Shown piece by piece: positions 48,502 through 61,640 of a stretch of 64,000 nucleotides of DNA. Each line of letters begins with the position of its first letter. Position 1 is the first letter of the stretch. The notes beneath the pieces are model-generated. The model was not told the DNA's origin. It saw nothing but the letters and a program-made list of their open reading frames with translations, and did no database searches. The position numbers and the translations under genes were made by a program. The stretch comes from Zanthoxylum bungeanum (taxonomy: Eukaryota; Streptophyta; Magnoliopsida; Sapindales; Rutaceae): the NCBI GenBank assembly GCA_019454045.1, contig SKCR01029092.1:124001-188000 (forward strand), given 5' to 3'.

Positions 48502-50322
48502 TGTAATATCCCCTAACTCAAGATGCTATCGGTAGGGAAGAGACCACCATATCCCCCTGAGCCTCTAATTGTGACCAACACTGTTAACCTCATTACAGGC
48601 ATAACTCATACAAAGGTTCCATTGCCTAACTCAATAATCAATAACATGCATCTCAAATATCTAACACAATGTACTCATTAGTACTTTACATTACAATTCT
48701 GATAATGGACACATACAAAGACATATACTCTACAATGTATGATGTATAATTTTTACTTGACACGGACTATGCTAATTTCTGTACTCAACCTGGTGGACCC
48801 GATACCCAAGTGACTGCCAACAATATTCATCCTCTCGAGCTCGCCCTTCAGATGTACCTGCAACACAGAAACACTAGGAGTGGGGGGGTTAGATCGTTTG
48901 AACGACTTAGTGAGTGGACGGTTTTTTTTAAAAACGGAACTAAAATCCTTTTTGAAAACTCATGGTTCTAAAACCAAAATCATCTCAAGTAACAAGCTTT
49001 TCTGTTCTGATAACATTTTCTGGAATCTCCCTAAATTGTGTGTTCTCTTGAGAACTCCTTTATGAAACCATTCTCTTTAAAGAATCATGTCTCAAAAGTT
49101 TGTCTCTGAATCCATAAGATATATGTCAGGATTTTCTATTCAAAACCTTTGTGAAAACCATTCATAAAACCATATGTAAAATCATCTGTCAATGTGTACA
49201 ATAATCATGTGGTCTTGGGGCGTTGTATGCACAGTCCCCCAAGCCACTAAGCCAGTAAACAGTGGTACTATCAGTGCCACCAACCTGTCTCTGAAATCCG
49301 GATCTAGGGGCCTCGCTATCCCTCTAGCCCTATACCCAGGATCTAGATGCATCTGTCATCTCTAGTCCTGTATCCCGTGTGCACACGTCTATATCCGGAT
49401 TGGTTACCAATATCCGTCAATTCCACATCCATCAATTCCATATTTGTATCAAGTTACATATGAGGTGGTTTTTTCCCCATGCCTCCAAAATCATAAAATA
49501 ATACCTTTGAAATCATTTTCATCATCAAAACATTAATCTGAAGCCAAACTTTATCAAAAGCTTAAATCATAATTTCCTACTCGCTTGAAATCAACAATTT
49601 CAAGTATAAATTAATCAAATCAAGATATGCAAAATTGTAATCTGAAAACATAATTAAAATTCTGAAATAAATACTCCCAGTTAAAAGAAAAATATCCACT
49701 CACAGTTCTATGGCAATTCAAATGTGGTATGCGATGTAGGTGGCTTCCGAGTATTCTGACGTCGATCTAAAGTCAAAACAACGTTAGTTTTCTTTCTTTA
49801 TAACTCAAAATATTTTCATATCACATGAAAAAATATGCAATGCATGGACACTTAATCTACTAGAGTGTTGGAGATATCTATGGTATATATCAATTTTACG
49901 GGCTTAGATTTGGAGTTGTACAAATGCGGTAGTGGAAACTTATATTTCACTAATCGCTAGAAAATTCACTGTTTGATGTCTAACTTTGAAAATTCACTGT
50001 GATTAATTGGGGATGAATCGGAAGCTGAAATTTTAATGGAATGGTCCATAATGTATCTAGTTTATGTAGGTTTTTACGGTTCTCAGTCCGATACTAGAAA
50101 CTCGAGTTATGGACCGAAGTTCAGGGGCTGTGCAACTGAAAACACTGGGCACAAGGACAACAGATTGTCCGACTTCAAAAATTCAGTTCGGTCTCATCTT
50201 AAGTCCAAAAATTCTAAGTTTTGGGTATGTTACTCCTCTATGTGTATAGTTTACCCAGAAATTTATGCTTCATCAATCAGACACCACAAACTTGACTTAT
50301 AAGTAAATATTCACAACCTGTC
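48502..50322 (-). mobile_element. LTR Y (X-like Gypsy LTR), left part, split by Copia T
   Basis: It starts TGTAATATCCCCTAACTC and shares with LTR X the GGGGGGTTAGATCG and TTAGTGAGTGGACGG block and the hairpin CTTGGGG (49214-49220) / CCCCAAG (49237-49243) around a CGTTGTATGCACAGT core. It continues after Copia T from 60403. Its far end could not be placed. CATAC at 48497-48501 is the expected duplication, but no good partner was found. Confidence 0.65.
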
Positions 50323-50791
50323 TGTTAGTGTTCCTAGAACATGCCAAGGATCTCTAAGAGTGATTTGTGTGTGAATATTACTAAAGGAAGTTGCAGAATA
50401 CTTACATTGGTTTGAATGAATTTGAAAACTTTTCTTTGAAGATGGAAGCTCCAAGCCCTCTTTGTTGTTCCAAACTCATGGGTGAGTCTCCCTATCACCT
50501 TCCTTTGACTCTTTAAAGTGCTAGCTCCCATGGAATTTTGCAACAAAATTCCATGGGAGAGACAAGAAGCTCACGTTTTGTGAGGAAGAAGAGAGAATAG
50601 GTTGCTGTCAATAGTAACCTTGTCATGCTTCCAAAGTTGACTTGTTAATTTATATTAAGTTTGTGTGTTGAATTGCTTTGAGTGTTTTAAAAGCAATCCA
50701 AGCTTTACACTCAACAAATCAAATCCATGAAATAAGCCTAACCACTTCCATCACATGTCTAACATGTTGATGTAAGTGAAGTGGGTCCCAC

Positions 50792-51483
50792 TAGGGGTGT
50801 GCATCGGTCGGTTCGGTCGGTTAATCCTTGATTTTTAACCGTAACCGAAATTTTCGGTTAAATAAAAGTGTGACCGATTTAACCAATTTATGACACATAA
50901 CCATTAACCAATTAACCATTATATTTCGGTCGGTTATGGTTAATTCGGTTATAACCAATCCAATAAATTAAAATTTAATATTTTTTATAATTTTTAATTA
51001 GTAAAATTATATATGATGTAGGTCGGTTCTACCAATTTTTTCGGAACGTTTCAACCAGTCGAACCACTGACGCATTAAATTTTGTGGATCACTAATTCGA
51101 TAACATATCCGATTCTAAAAAACCGATTCTAACTAACATTTGATTAAATATATCTATATTTAATTACATGCGAGAGAAATATTTTTTAAACCATCGATGA
51201 TTGTCACGGCCTCATATTTCCTTCCAAACCTGCCATGTTAGAAATTTTAAGGGTCACGAATCCACGACGATGCAAAATCTAAACATTTGAAATTTTATGT
51301 ATTTTTACTTTAAATTCTTGAGAGAAATTAAAAAGAGTCAAAACCAAACTGTTAATGCAACTTGTCATTTGAATTTTATCAATTTTATTTTCGGGTAGTA
51401 TTATCAAATCAATATAACTACAACCAATTGAGAGTTTACATGCATATTATCTTCACTCTAAAAAATTAAAGGATTCACACGCG

Positions 51484-51517
<34 letters not shown>

Positions 51518-51700
51518 TTTAATTTCGGTTAATCGGTCGGTTCGGTTATACAAATCTCATAACCATAACCGAACCGAATAACCGAAAAAGTTAAAAATTT
51601 TAACCGCAATAACGAATTTAACCAAATTAACCAAATCGTAATAAAAAAATAGGTCGAAACGGTTCGGTTAATCGGTTAAAACCGATTAATTACACCCCTA
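50792..51700. mobile_element. Non-autonomous hAT-type DNA transposon inside the left LTR of Copia T
   Basis: GGTCCCAC (8 bp) is duplicated at 50784-50791 and 51701-51708. The right LTR of T has a single GGGTCCCACCAC there, the intact empty site. The 909-bp element starts TAGGGGTGTGC and ends TACACCCCTA, giving a 9-bp inverted repeat TAGGGGTGT. An 8-bp duplication with TAGGGGTGT-type ends is typical of hAT elements. Sub-terminal zones are filled with GGTTCGGTTA and CGGTCGGTTCGG motifs in both orientations, likely transposase-binding repeats. An (AT)n run lies at 51486-51515. No transposase is encoded. Confidence 0.92.
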
Positions 51701-53188
51701 GGTCCCACCACTTTTAAATTCGAAATTTAAGTCGGCTAACTCAACACGCAACTTCGCTCGGGCCCGGGTTCGCTTAATTTCGAATAAATGAATTTTCTGT
51801 TGCAACACAATTAAATCCAATTTAATTAAATAATAATGCCTAGCAAAATTATTACGAAAGTCGCTTACGAATTAATTCTAAATTAATTCGTTTGCCCGAA
51901 TTAAAATCCAATTTTAATTCCGCTTTGAAATCTAATTTCAATGAATATATCTAATATATTATTTTAACCTAATTAAATAAATTAAATAGTAAAATCCAAT
52001 TTAACTATTAAATTTACTTTGCTGATTAATTCCAAATTAATCGCTTTTTCTCTTCTAGTCGAATTAATCCCAGATTAATTGTTGCCTTAATTAATCCTAG
52101 ATTAATTTTCTCTCTCTCATAATTAATCCTAGATTAATTTTGTTCGAGTCAAATGTCATCGGTGAATCTTTGGGAGGCGACCCAAGAGATCCATGGATAT
52201 GTTGGCAGTGAATACGGTCATCGGACTATCCAAATACCTGCGTGCCTCGTACCACGTTCTTACTGATTTACAAGACATGGTTAGCTTCTAGCAAAACACC
52301 GTGCCTACCCAATTCTCCAGAAATATTCTTTTAAGGAATATATAATCTATATCAGGCGTAATATACATAGTATTACGTATTACGATCCAGTATCAGATGT
52401 CACATGTTAGGTCTGGGGCTGGAGTTGTGTTTGCCCCGTACGAAGCATATATCGGATCACTAGCAACTAGTCTCTTTATGATCGGAAAGTCATGACCTAG
52501 TCATACTTTCCCGATGGCTATAGCATTATAGAGTCCCAGTTCTGTATCCCTACGTGATCATCATCTCCATATGACTGAAGTGATATTTCCATCTTGACAT
52601 CACACCCAATACACTACGATTCTCATTATACCCAGAAAAGGCGTACACAGAACCTGTTAAAACCCCGTACGACCAAAAGCAAAGTATACTGATTGTCGCA
52701 AGTATTAGCGATGCAAGTCTCAGGTTAAGACCATATACACCTACCCTGATTCGGATTCCCATAGACACATAGTCATACTACCAATGGGATTCCGAGGGGT
52801 CTATCCAGAGCGAAGCTGTTCCCGTACCATCGGCAAACAAAACCTCTTATCACACTTGCATGAGTATCCAATACCCTAATATATGAGAACTATGTCGTTA
52901 AGCTTCCATAACGCGCACAAGTGTAATACTAGCCTATTCCGCATTATCGATGTCCAATATCGATAATACTACGACTAGGGATATTTAATGATTAAACCTT
53001 ACGTGGATTAATACTGTCTCATATCTTATTAATCTGGTACTAATCATATGGACTTTTATCATTTATATATCCAGGTAATCCAATTACAAATGATAAAAGA
53101 GCAATTTCCTTTGTCACATAGTTAATTTTGTACAAGAACACCATGTTCTTTACAAAATAGTGATGCTATGGGTCATAATTATCCAACA

Positions 53189-54540
53189 ATCTCCCACTTG
53201 GCCTATAGCCAATCACTCAAGTGTCCAACACCTGAACTATGTATGGGCCGCTCAAACTTCTGCTGAGAAATAGCTTTCGTCAGCGGATTTGCAATGTTAT
53301 CTTCTGATGTGATTTATTCGATCATCACATCGCCACGATGTATGATCTAACGAATCAGATGAAACAGTTGAAGTACATACTTGGATCGTTGATGAGACCG
53401 CGATTCCTTAGCCTGTGCTGTAGCCCAGCTCAGCTGCTAACAGAACTACTCCTAATCCAATTAGGAATTTATAGATCCAAAATGCTTCTTTTGCTGCCTC
53501 AGCTGCAACAATATTCCGCTTTTATTGTTTAATCGGCAACAATATCTTGCTTGGAAGATTTCCAGCTCACTGTTCCGTTATTCAAACTAAATATGTACCC
53601 TAATTGCAACTTACAGTCGTCTTTATCGGTTTGGAAACTTGCAGCGGTGAACCCAGTTACCTCAAGTTCTCATTTCCCCATATTCTCAGAAAGCATCCTT
53701 AGTTCATCCAAGATACTCAAGGATGTTCTTTACTTCAATCCAGTGACCATCACCTGGATTGGCCTGATTGTGTCTACATATGCTCAAAGCATATGAGACA
53801 TCAGGTCGCGTACAATTTCATAATATACGAGCTCTGGGAGAGTGTCAGCAGCTTTCTAGATCTATCCCAGTAGATCTTTATTCCTATAATAAAGCCTGCT
53901 TCTCCCAGGTTTTTCATGGAGAATTTTATGAAAGCCAAGCTTTCACTGATTATAGCATGGGAATGTCATTGCCGAGAAGCAATACATCATCAATATTTAG
54001 GACAATGATTGTCAGTGCGCTCCCACTAACTCTCTTATATACACAAGAATCATCTTCGTTTTGAATTAAATCATATACCATTATGATTACATCAAAACGC
54101 TGGTTCCAAGAATGCAATGCTTGCTTCAATCCATAAATGGATTGATTTAACTTGCAAGCCTTGTTTGCATGTTTTGGCCCGATAAAACCGTCATGATGTT
54201 GCATACAAACATCCTCCAAAAGGTTTCCGTTAAGGAAATCGGTTTTGGAGTCCAGCTGTCATATTTCATAAACGAAATATGCAGCAATGGCAAGCATTAT
54301 CCGAATGGATTTAATCATGGCAACAGGTGAAAAATTTTCGTCGTAGTCGACACTATGTCGTCGACGATACCCTTTTTGTACAAGCCTAGCTGCGTACATT
54401 TGTATGTTGCCATCCATGTCTGTCTTCCTTGAAGACCCATTTAGTACCAATAGGCACAATGCCTTCTGGTACATCAACCAGTGTCCAAACTTGGTTGGTA
54501 TACATGGAATCCATTTCGGACTTCATGGCACTTTTCCATA
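53189..54540 (-). pseudogene. Copia T reverse transcriptase-RNase H, frameshifted
   Basis: Minus-strand fragments are RT at 54259-54477 (KTDMDGNIQMYAARLVQKGY) and 53950-54219 (NQSIYGLKQALHSWNQRFD, then the aspartate pair in NIDDVLLLGND). The pol end near 53206-53290 reads ITSEDNIANPLTKA before the polypurine tract. Stops and shifts break the frame. The second RT motif has NIDD in place of YVDD. Confidence 0.83.
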
Positions 54541-55380
54541 AAAGGAGTCGATACCTTGTATCACTTCCTCATACGTAGTTGGTCCATTATCCCCAATAAG
54601 ATTAATATCTACATGAGGTGAGATCAGAAACCCATACCTCCCATGTTGTTTTCTGACTCTCTCCGACATACGCGGTTCTTTTGTATTCAAAGATTGTGGT
54701 ACAGTTTCATCCCTGATGAACTGTTCATGTTCCGTAAGGGATCGGTGCCTGGAATAGTATCACTCCGATTTTCATCGAGTTCTACTTTCTTCCCACTTAC
54801 CACTGCATATAGGAATTCCTTTTACGAAAACCGCATGGAGAGCAACAAATACATTGTTCTCTTATGTGTTGTATAAGTACTATACTTTGGTTTCCCTAGG
54901 ATAACCTACAAATAGACACTTATCCGATTTGGGTTCTAGTTTGGTATCATCCAAACGTTTAGAGTATGCCCAGCATTCCCAAATATTCAGGAATGAGAAA
55001 CCCGGTTTCTTTCCTGTTCATATCTAATATGAAGTATGTCTAACAGATTTTCATGGAACCTTATTCAAAATAAGTATTGCACTGTTTAATGCGTATCCTC
55101 ATAAGGAAATTGGTAGCTCAGAGCGACTCATCATTAATCTTACCATGTCCAACTAAGTTCGGTTTCTCCGTTCGGTCACACCGTCAAATTGAGGTGTTCC
55201 GGGAGGAGTCCACTGTGAAAGGATATTATACTCTTTCAAGTAATCTTGAAACTTATTGCTTAAGTATTCTTCACCACGGTCCTACCGCAATGTTTTAATA
55301 CTTTTGCCGGTTTGTTTTTATACTTCGTGTCGAATCTCTTTGAATTACTCAAAGATTTCTGACTTGTGTTTCATAAGATA
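54541..55380 (-). pseudogene. Copia T integrase, C-terminal part only
   Basis: Across broken frames the minus strand keeps integrase hallmarks: YLMKHKSEIFE, DYLKEYNILSQWTPPGTPQ, FDGVTERRNRT and the Lys/Pro-rich TGKKPGF segment. The N-terminal zinc-binding part, the first catalytic aspartate and all of the protease are missing, because this segment directly abuts the Gag zinc knuckle. Confidence 0.78.
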
Positions 55381-56150
55381 CACAACAGTCACTCATCCAG
55401 TGACCCCATTTGCTACAATTTAGGCAGACATCTTGGGATATGTCCTTTGTCTTCCCAGAAGACTGTGACGATTTAGCCTTGTCATTTTCTTCACACCCCC
55501 AGAAGCCTTCGGCCAAGCCTTGGCCTTCTGGGATGTCGAAGTAAAATGCGTCTTGCGCTTCTTGCCCTTTTAGAAGCTCTGGCTCTGCCTCCTTGAGCAT
55601 AGCCTTTAACTCTCCAAGAGTTTTTCTCTTTCGGTTCATGATGAACCCGCCCAGCAATTGGGTAGAGACTGTAAGATCAAATCTATGAAAGTCTCGGCCT
55701 CGAAGGTTATGCCCAGCTAACCTAGCTGTTCGATGTCAGCAATCATCTGCGACACCTAGTGCTCGACAGATGTACCCTCTGACACACGCGAGCGAAAGAG
55801 CCTCTTTTGCAATTCGTACTTCTATGATCTAAGGTTAGATCTATGAAGATCCTTTAATTTCAACATCATGGTATAATGATCTAATCCTTAGTTCTGACGA
55901 CGAAATTAAAGAGTCATTGCACCAAGCATAACAGATTGAGCACTAAAGTTATCATCACGATGAGTCTTCCAAAGCTCATGCTCTACTATTTGCTCAACTC
56001 CGGGCTCAGGCCCGAGAGGTTTCTCTATCAAATAGAGTAACTTCTCAGCTCCCAGGACTATCCTGAGATTCTTTTCCCAATTTGGAAAATTAAAGTCGTT
56101 AAAGACATTTTCACCCAGGATTATGTCCTTTGACGCTAATCTTTCAAGTC
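55349..56150 (-). pseudogene. Copia T gag with CCHC zinc knuckle
   Basis: The minus strand begins near 56145 with Gag-like DFNFPNWEKNLRIVLGAEKL and ends in the knuckle CLNCSKWGHWMSDC (C-x2-C-x4-H-x4-C) at about 55390-55440. Residues after it (VSYETQVRNL) already belong to a shifted integrase frame, so the joint is a deletion. Several frameshifts lie in the middle. Confidence 0.8.
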
Positions 56151-58437
56151 ATCTTGATTGCTATAGTCCAACTATCCAATCAACGATTTCGGGTACAATC
56201 TAATGTAATGATTACTATAGTCTAACTATATATTTAACTACAATTTGATTGGTTACTTTCAAATGTATTGATTACTATAGTCCAACTATATAACCAACTA
56301 CAAATGAAGTAGTTTGAATACAGTCCAACTGTTCAATTAAAAAAACAATTGAATATTAGTCCAACTAATATATTTATATTTTAATGACGAAAAAATAAAA
56401 TGAGCGCGTATTGGCAAGTATCTAAACGAAATTGCAAATTTAATATTTGCCTCCCACTATTTTTCGGCGAGCCTCTAACCCTCTGTGGAGTACTCGGGAA
56501 ACCTAGTTCCTAGTGGGCTAGGATCCCGTTAAATAACACACAACCTTGACTTTGGCCAACAAGCTGTATGAAACTTAACTAGGTAGATCTCTAAGATCAA
56601 TTGGATCCCATCCAATTCCTAGATCCAGTAGGTGGACCTCCAAGTCCGAAACATATATCCAATATATGTAAATATATCCAATATATTTCCTGACCTATTT
56701 CCTCTGAATCAACTAAGCCTTGGCTTTGGCTCAACAAACTTAATGATTCCAGTTAAGCGTGACCCATTGACAGTGGGAAAGCTTCGTAATCGAAGTCGAT
56801 GAACTAGAAGTGACCTTGACTTTGGCCAACAAGTCACAACCGCCCAAGACATACTATATGGAACAAAGCTTACGCGGTTCAAACACATCCGCGATGGACA
56901 AAGGTCTTGACTTTGGCCAAAAAACCAATGCCAATCTTGGATCTTGAGAGAGAACCACTCAATGGAAGAAAAAAACGCTTAATATTGAATGAGGGTTTTT
57001 CGCGTAAATTGGCAACCAATTTATTATCTTTGATTAGGTCTCATCATACACCCTTAAACATGCATTCTAAAAGCATAATAAGGCGCGATAAAATTTAATA
57101 ATGATATGCGGATGGATATATAACAAATTATTCCTAGAATAAATCTCTCCATTTCCTCTCTCCCGCTAGCACAAACTTCTACCCAATTACATAACACTAA
57201 AAGAAACCTCATTTACATTGAGGGGAATTGGTGAGAAGAGAAATACAAAGAGAATAGAGATAATAGGCTGGACACGCAGGTCCAATTTAATAAATTATAA
57301 ATTTATTACAATAATTTCCAAAATTCCCATCACCCTTCTAATATCCATCCGATATACATTATTCATACAATACATCCAAGTATTCACACAAAGCATGTTA
57401 TCAATCAATCTAATCCAATTAATTAATCTTTGATTAATGACCATCCAATGTTCAAACAACGATTTGATTTGCGCGAGTCAAACTCGTTTAAGAATAAATA
57501 CTCAAAGTACATATTCTTTAATTATATCGAACTACAATTTCAAATCCAATTTAAATTGTATCCAATATTAATTCATATTCAATTCCAAATTAAATAATTA
57601 CACTTTTAATAGTGCCTTTTAGACTTGGATTCCAAATCCAATCTTCATGGGTCTCAAAGGCCCAATTAGTATCCAATACTATTCAATTAAAGTCCAATGG
57701 GCTTTCAATTGATTCTTTAGGCATGAGCTTTGGCCATTATGGATCAAACCCAAAATGCCAAGGCCCAAGTTAGGAATCACCCTATGCCATAAAATCAATT
57801 TAGGCCCATTAGGCCCAATTAAATTATTAAAGGCCCAATGTCATATTTTTGGACTTTATGGAAATGGTTTAGGCCCAAATATGATCCAAGACTAAAATTT
57901 GGCCCAACCAAGCCCATTAGCCCAAATACAACAAATTAGATTAATATATCATTCCAAATTACATATTAATCCATTTCAAGTGTAATTAACACAATTAATT
58001 AATTAATTAATCTAGTATTTCCAAAACACTAATTAATCTAATTAATCATGCTTAACATCTCATTTATGTCCAACACAAATTAATCAAAATCAATCTAACA
58101 TGCTTCACATCTCGCGGCAATGGCAACAAAATAACATCCAATTTGATTTCAATCTAATTAAATCAAAATTCAACATCTAAAATTCATTTCATGCCATTTA
58201 ACATATACAATTGTTAAAATTCAAAAAATCACCATGAGCTACTCCTAGGGTGCATTCGGCCAAGCTAAAAAATTTGGGAAATTTTGATCCAATCAATTTT
58301 TCACAATTCAATGATACACAACTCCAAGTCATCATCATCCAAGCATAACCAAACATCCAATTTTGCATTTTAATGCTCCAAGCAAAAATGCCAAAATTAA
58401 AGTCATGAACCCTAGAATCAAATCAAGCCTAGATCTC
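56151..58437 (-). other. Long untranslated leader of Copia T
   Basis: About 2.3 kb separate the primer-binding site from gag and hold no coding sequence. From 57640 to 57930 the motif AGGCCCA/GGCCCAA is repeated more than ten times, giving a TGGGCC-rich segment. The A-rich, C-poor composition resembles the leader of Copia V. Confidence 0.7.
56540..56925. repeat. Four dispersed copies of a CCTTGACTTTGGCCAACAAG motif in the T leader
   Basis: Copies start near 56544, 56718 (CCTTGGCTTTGGCTCAACAA), 56814 and 56904, spaced 90-175 bp apart. Each has TTGGCCAA or a variant between CTTG and CAAG, so it can fold. They lie in the long untranslated leader between the primer-binding site and gag. Confidence 0.8.
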
Positions 58438-58449
58438 GCTCTGATACCA
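58438..58449 (-). other. Primer-binding site of Copia T
   Basis: It reads TGGTATCAGAGC on minus, one base inside the 5' LTR, complementary to the 3' end of plant initiator-Met tRNA. Confidence 0.92.
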
Positions 58450-60402
58450 TTGTTAGTGTTCCTAGAACATGCCAAGGATCTCTAAGAGTGATTCATGTGT
58501 GAATATTACCAAAGGAAGTTGCGGAATACTTACATTGGTTTGAATGAATTTGAAAATTTTTCTTTGAAGATGGGAGCTCCAAGCCCTCTTTGTTGTTCCA
58601 AACTCATGGGTGAGTCTCCCTATCACCTTCATTTGACTCCTTAAAGTGCTAGCTTACTTGAATTTTGCAACAAAATTCCATGGGAGAGACAAGAAGCTCA
58701 CGTTTTGTGATGAAGAAGAGAGAATAGGTTGCTGTCAATAGTAACCTTGTCATGCTTCCAAAGTTGACTTGTTAATTTATATTAAGTTTGTGTGTTGAAT
58801 TGGTTTGAGTGTTTTAAAAGCAATCCAAGCTTTACACTCAACAAATCAAATCCATGAAATAAGTCTAACCACTTCCATCACATGTCTAACATGTTAATGT
58901 AAGTGAAGTGGGTCCCACCACTTTTAAATTCGAAATTTAAGTCGGCTAACTCAACACGCAACTTCGCTCGGGCCCGGGTTCGTTTAATTTCGAATAAACG
59001 AATTTTCTGTTGCGACGCAATTAAATCCAATTTAATTAAATAATAATGCATAGCAAAATTATTACGAAAGTCACTTACGAATTAATTCTAAATTAATTCG
59101 TTTGCCCGAATTAAAATCCAATTTTAATTCCGCTTTGAAATCTAATTTCAATTAATATATCTAATATATTATCTTAACCCAATTAAATAAATTAAATAGT
59201 AAAATCCAATTTAACTATTAAATTTAGTTTGCCGATTAATTCCAAATTAATTGCTTTCTCTCTTCTAGTCGAATTAATCACAGATTAATTCTTGCCGTAA
59301 TTAATCCTAGATTAATTTTCTCTCTCTCATAATTAATCCTAGATTAATTCTGTTCGAGTCAAATGTCATCGGTGAATCTTTGGGAGGCGACCCAAGATAT
59401 CCCTGGATATGTTGGCAGTGAATACGGTCATCGGACTATCCGAACACGTGCGTACCTCGTACCACATTCTTACCGATTTACAAAACATAGTTGGCTTCTA
59501 CCAAAGCACCGTGCCTACCCAATTCTCCAGAAATATTCTTTTAAGGAATATATAATCTATATCAGGCGTAGTATACATAGTATTGCGTATTACGATCCAG
59601 TATCAGATGTCACATGCTAGGCCTGGGGCTGGAGTTGTGTCTGCCCCGTACGAAGCATATATCAGATCACTAGCAACTAGTCTCTTTATGATCGGAAAGT
59701 CATGACCTAGTTATACTTTCCCGATGGCTATAGCACTATAAAGTACCAGTTCTGTATCCCTGCGTGATCATCATCTCCATATGACTGAAGTGATACTTCC
59801 ATCTTGACATCACACCCAATACACTACGATTCTCATTATACCTAGAAGAGGCGTACACAGAACCTGTTAAAGCCCCGGACGACCAAAACCAAAGTATACT
59901 GATTGTCGCAAGTATTAGCGATGCAAGTCTCAGATTAAGACCATATACACCTACCCTGATTCGGATTCCCATAGACATATAGTCATACTACCAATGAGAT
60001 TCCGAGGGGTCTATCCAGAGTGAAGCTGTACCCGTACCATCGACAAACAGAACTCATATCACACTTGAATGAGTATCCAATGCCCAAATATATGAGAACT
60101 ATGCCCTTAAGCTTCCATAACGCGAACAAATGTAATACTAGCCTATTCCGCACTATCGATGTTCAGTCTCAATAATACTACGACTAGGGATATTTAATGA
60201 TTAAACCTTACGTGGATTAATACTGTCTCATATCTTATTAATCTGGTACTAATCATATGGACTTTTATCATTTATATATCCAGGTAATCCAATTACAAAT
60301 GATAAAAGAACAATTTCCTTTGTCACATAGTTAATTTTGTACAAGAACACCATGTTCTTTACAAAATAGTGATGCTATGGGTCATAATTATCCAACACTG
60401 TC

Positions 60403-61640
60403 CAGAATGTGACTTCATTAAACTCACTGTCCAACATACCAATTTCATCCCTCTTTTAATTTTATTTAATTTGATCATCATTACCAGATTTTCCAGCTCA
60501 ATAAACACATATTATCATACATAAAAATTATTTAATTTCTTAATCTTATTAAGGTCGTCATTTTATCGAACACTAGGTGTGCATTATGAATACACATTAT
60601 ATTTAATACAAACTCTTTTTATCCTTCTTTTTTGGCACTACTAATACACTTCAACATGTATCAAGCCTTCATCAAATAACCAAAACAGCCATTATCTTAC
60701 TTCACAAATCAACAAGCAACATCAACACCAACCTTACCACCTTCACACAAGTATTTTTTTAAACACTTCAACATTATAACAAAAGGAACAAATTCAACTC
60801 TCAATCAATTTCCAACAAAACACATGTTATCATCACCCAAGCACAATCCATTAATCCTCAAATCATCAAATTACAACATTAAACTCCATGGATTCCAAAG
60901 TAATCCATGTCTAGGGTTATCTTAATTTGGGGATTTCTCAAATTATTAACTTCCCAATACAATAATTAGCTAAACCTCATCAACCTCAAGTCAATAACAA
61001 CCATCAATTACCAAATCACCAAAACATTATCAATTCAAGTTTGGATCAAATATTTCCTTACCTTGAATTCATTTCTCTCTTCACTAACATAATCCCCAAA
61101 GCTTCCACTTCTTTCTTTTAAGCTTGCATGTGTGATTGAGCCCTTGAATCAACCCAAATTTGGTGGACAAGATGAAGGAAAATTATGCATCTTCTAACTG
61201 TAGAAACAAATTGCAAGTCAGAACAACATTATCGTTCACTAGGAAAATTAAATCGGACTGGGTTGAGTCGCGGACTAGGTCGCTCTCTTTAAGACGTTTC
61301 GCGGCTCTGCCCAGAAATTATGCTTGCAGTTATTCGGCTCCGACGTCCCCAGGATGAAACAGTCCAGAAAATCTATGTCTTAATCGGTTTGCACAAACAT
61401 CGATTGGAATACTCACACCCAAAATAATTTGCTCGGTATCAAAAGAACACAATAAAAACAATAGCTACAAGCGATTTTTGACTAATGTTCTTCACCCGGC
61501 TAGGAAGCAAAAGAACGCAAGCCTAAGTTTATAAAAAATAAAAATGTGTTGCGCTTGTGATTTTAACTGGCCAAACTTAATTTTTCTTCTACTTTTTCAA
61601 CACGAAATTGCTTTTTTTTTTCCTCTCTGTTTTTTTTTTT
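60403..61640 (-). mobile_element. Continuation of LTR Y, right limit unresolved
   Basis: Y resumes after the CTGTC duplication. CCTTACCTTGAATTC near 61060 corresponds in position to the GAGGTAAGAC segment of LTR Z. Beyond about 61350 the sequence may already belong to the LTR of Copia S. No junction duplication was found, so the boundary is open. The open frame at 61160-61357 is not a supported gene. Confidence 0.4.

Larger units (their letters stand above)
50323..60397 (-). mobile_element. Copia element T, complete in structure, coding region decayed
   Basis: The target duplication CTGTC lies at 50318-50322 and 60398-60402. The left (3') LTR is 50323-53188 and includes a 909-bp transposon plus its 8-bp duplication; the right (5') LTR is 58451-60397 (1,947 bp). 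Without the insertion the LTRs are 1,949 and 1,947 bp. Both run from TGTTAGTGTTCC to TTATCCAACA. The primer-binding site TGGTATCAGAGC (plus 58438-58449) matches initiator-Met tRNA, and the polypurine tract AGTGGGAGAT is at plus 53189-53198. The internal region is 5.26 kb. Eight differences were counted by eye in the first ~190 bases of the two LTRs. Confidence 0.93.

Noticed and set aside
53338..54064. Three plus-strand frames of 64-98 codons.
   Set aside because: They are antisense to the RT and RNase H remnant of Copia T.
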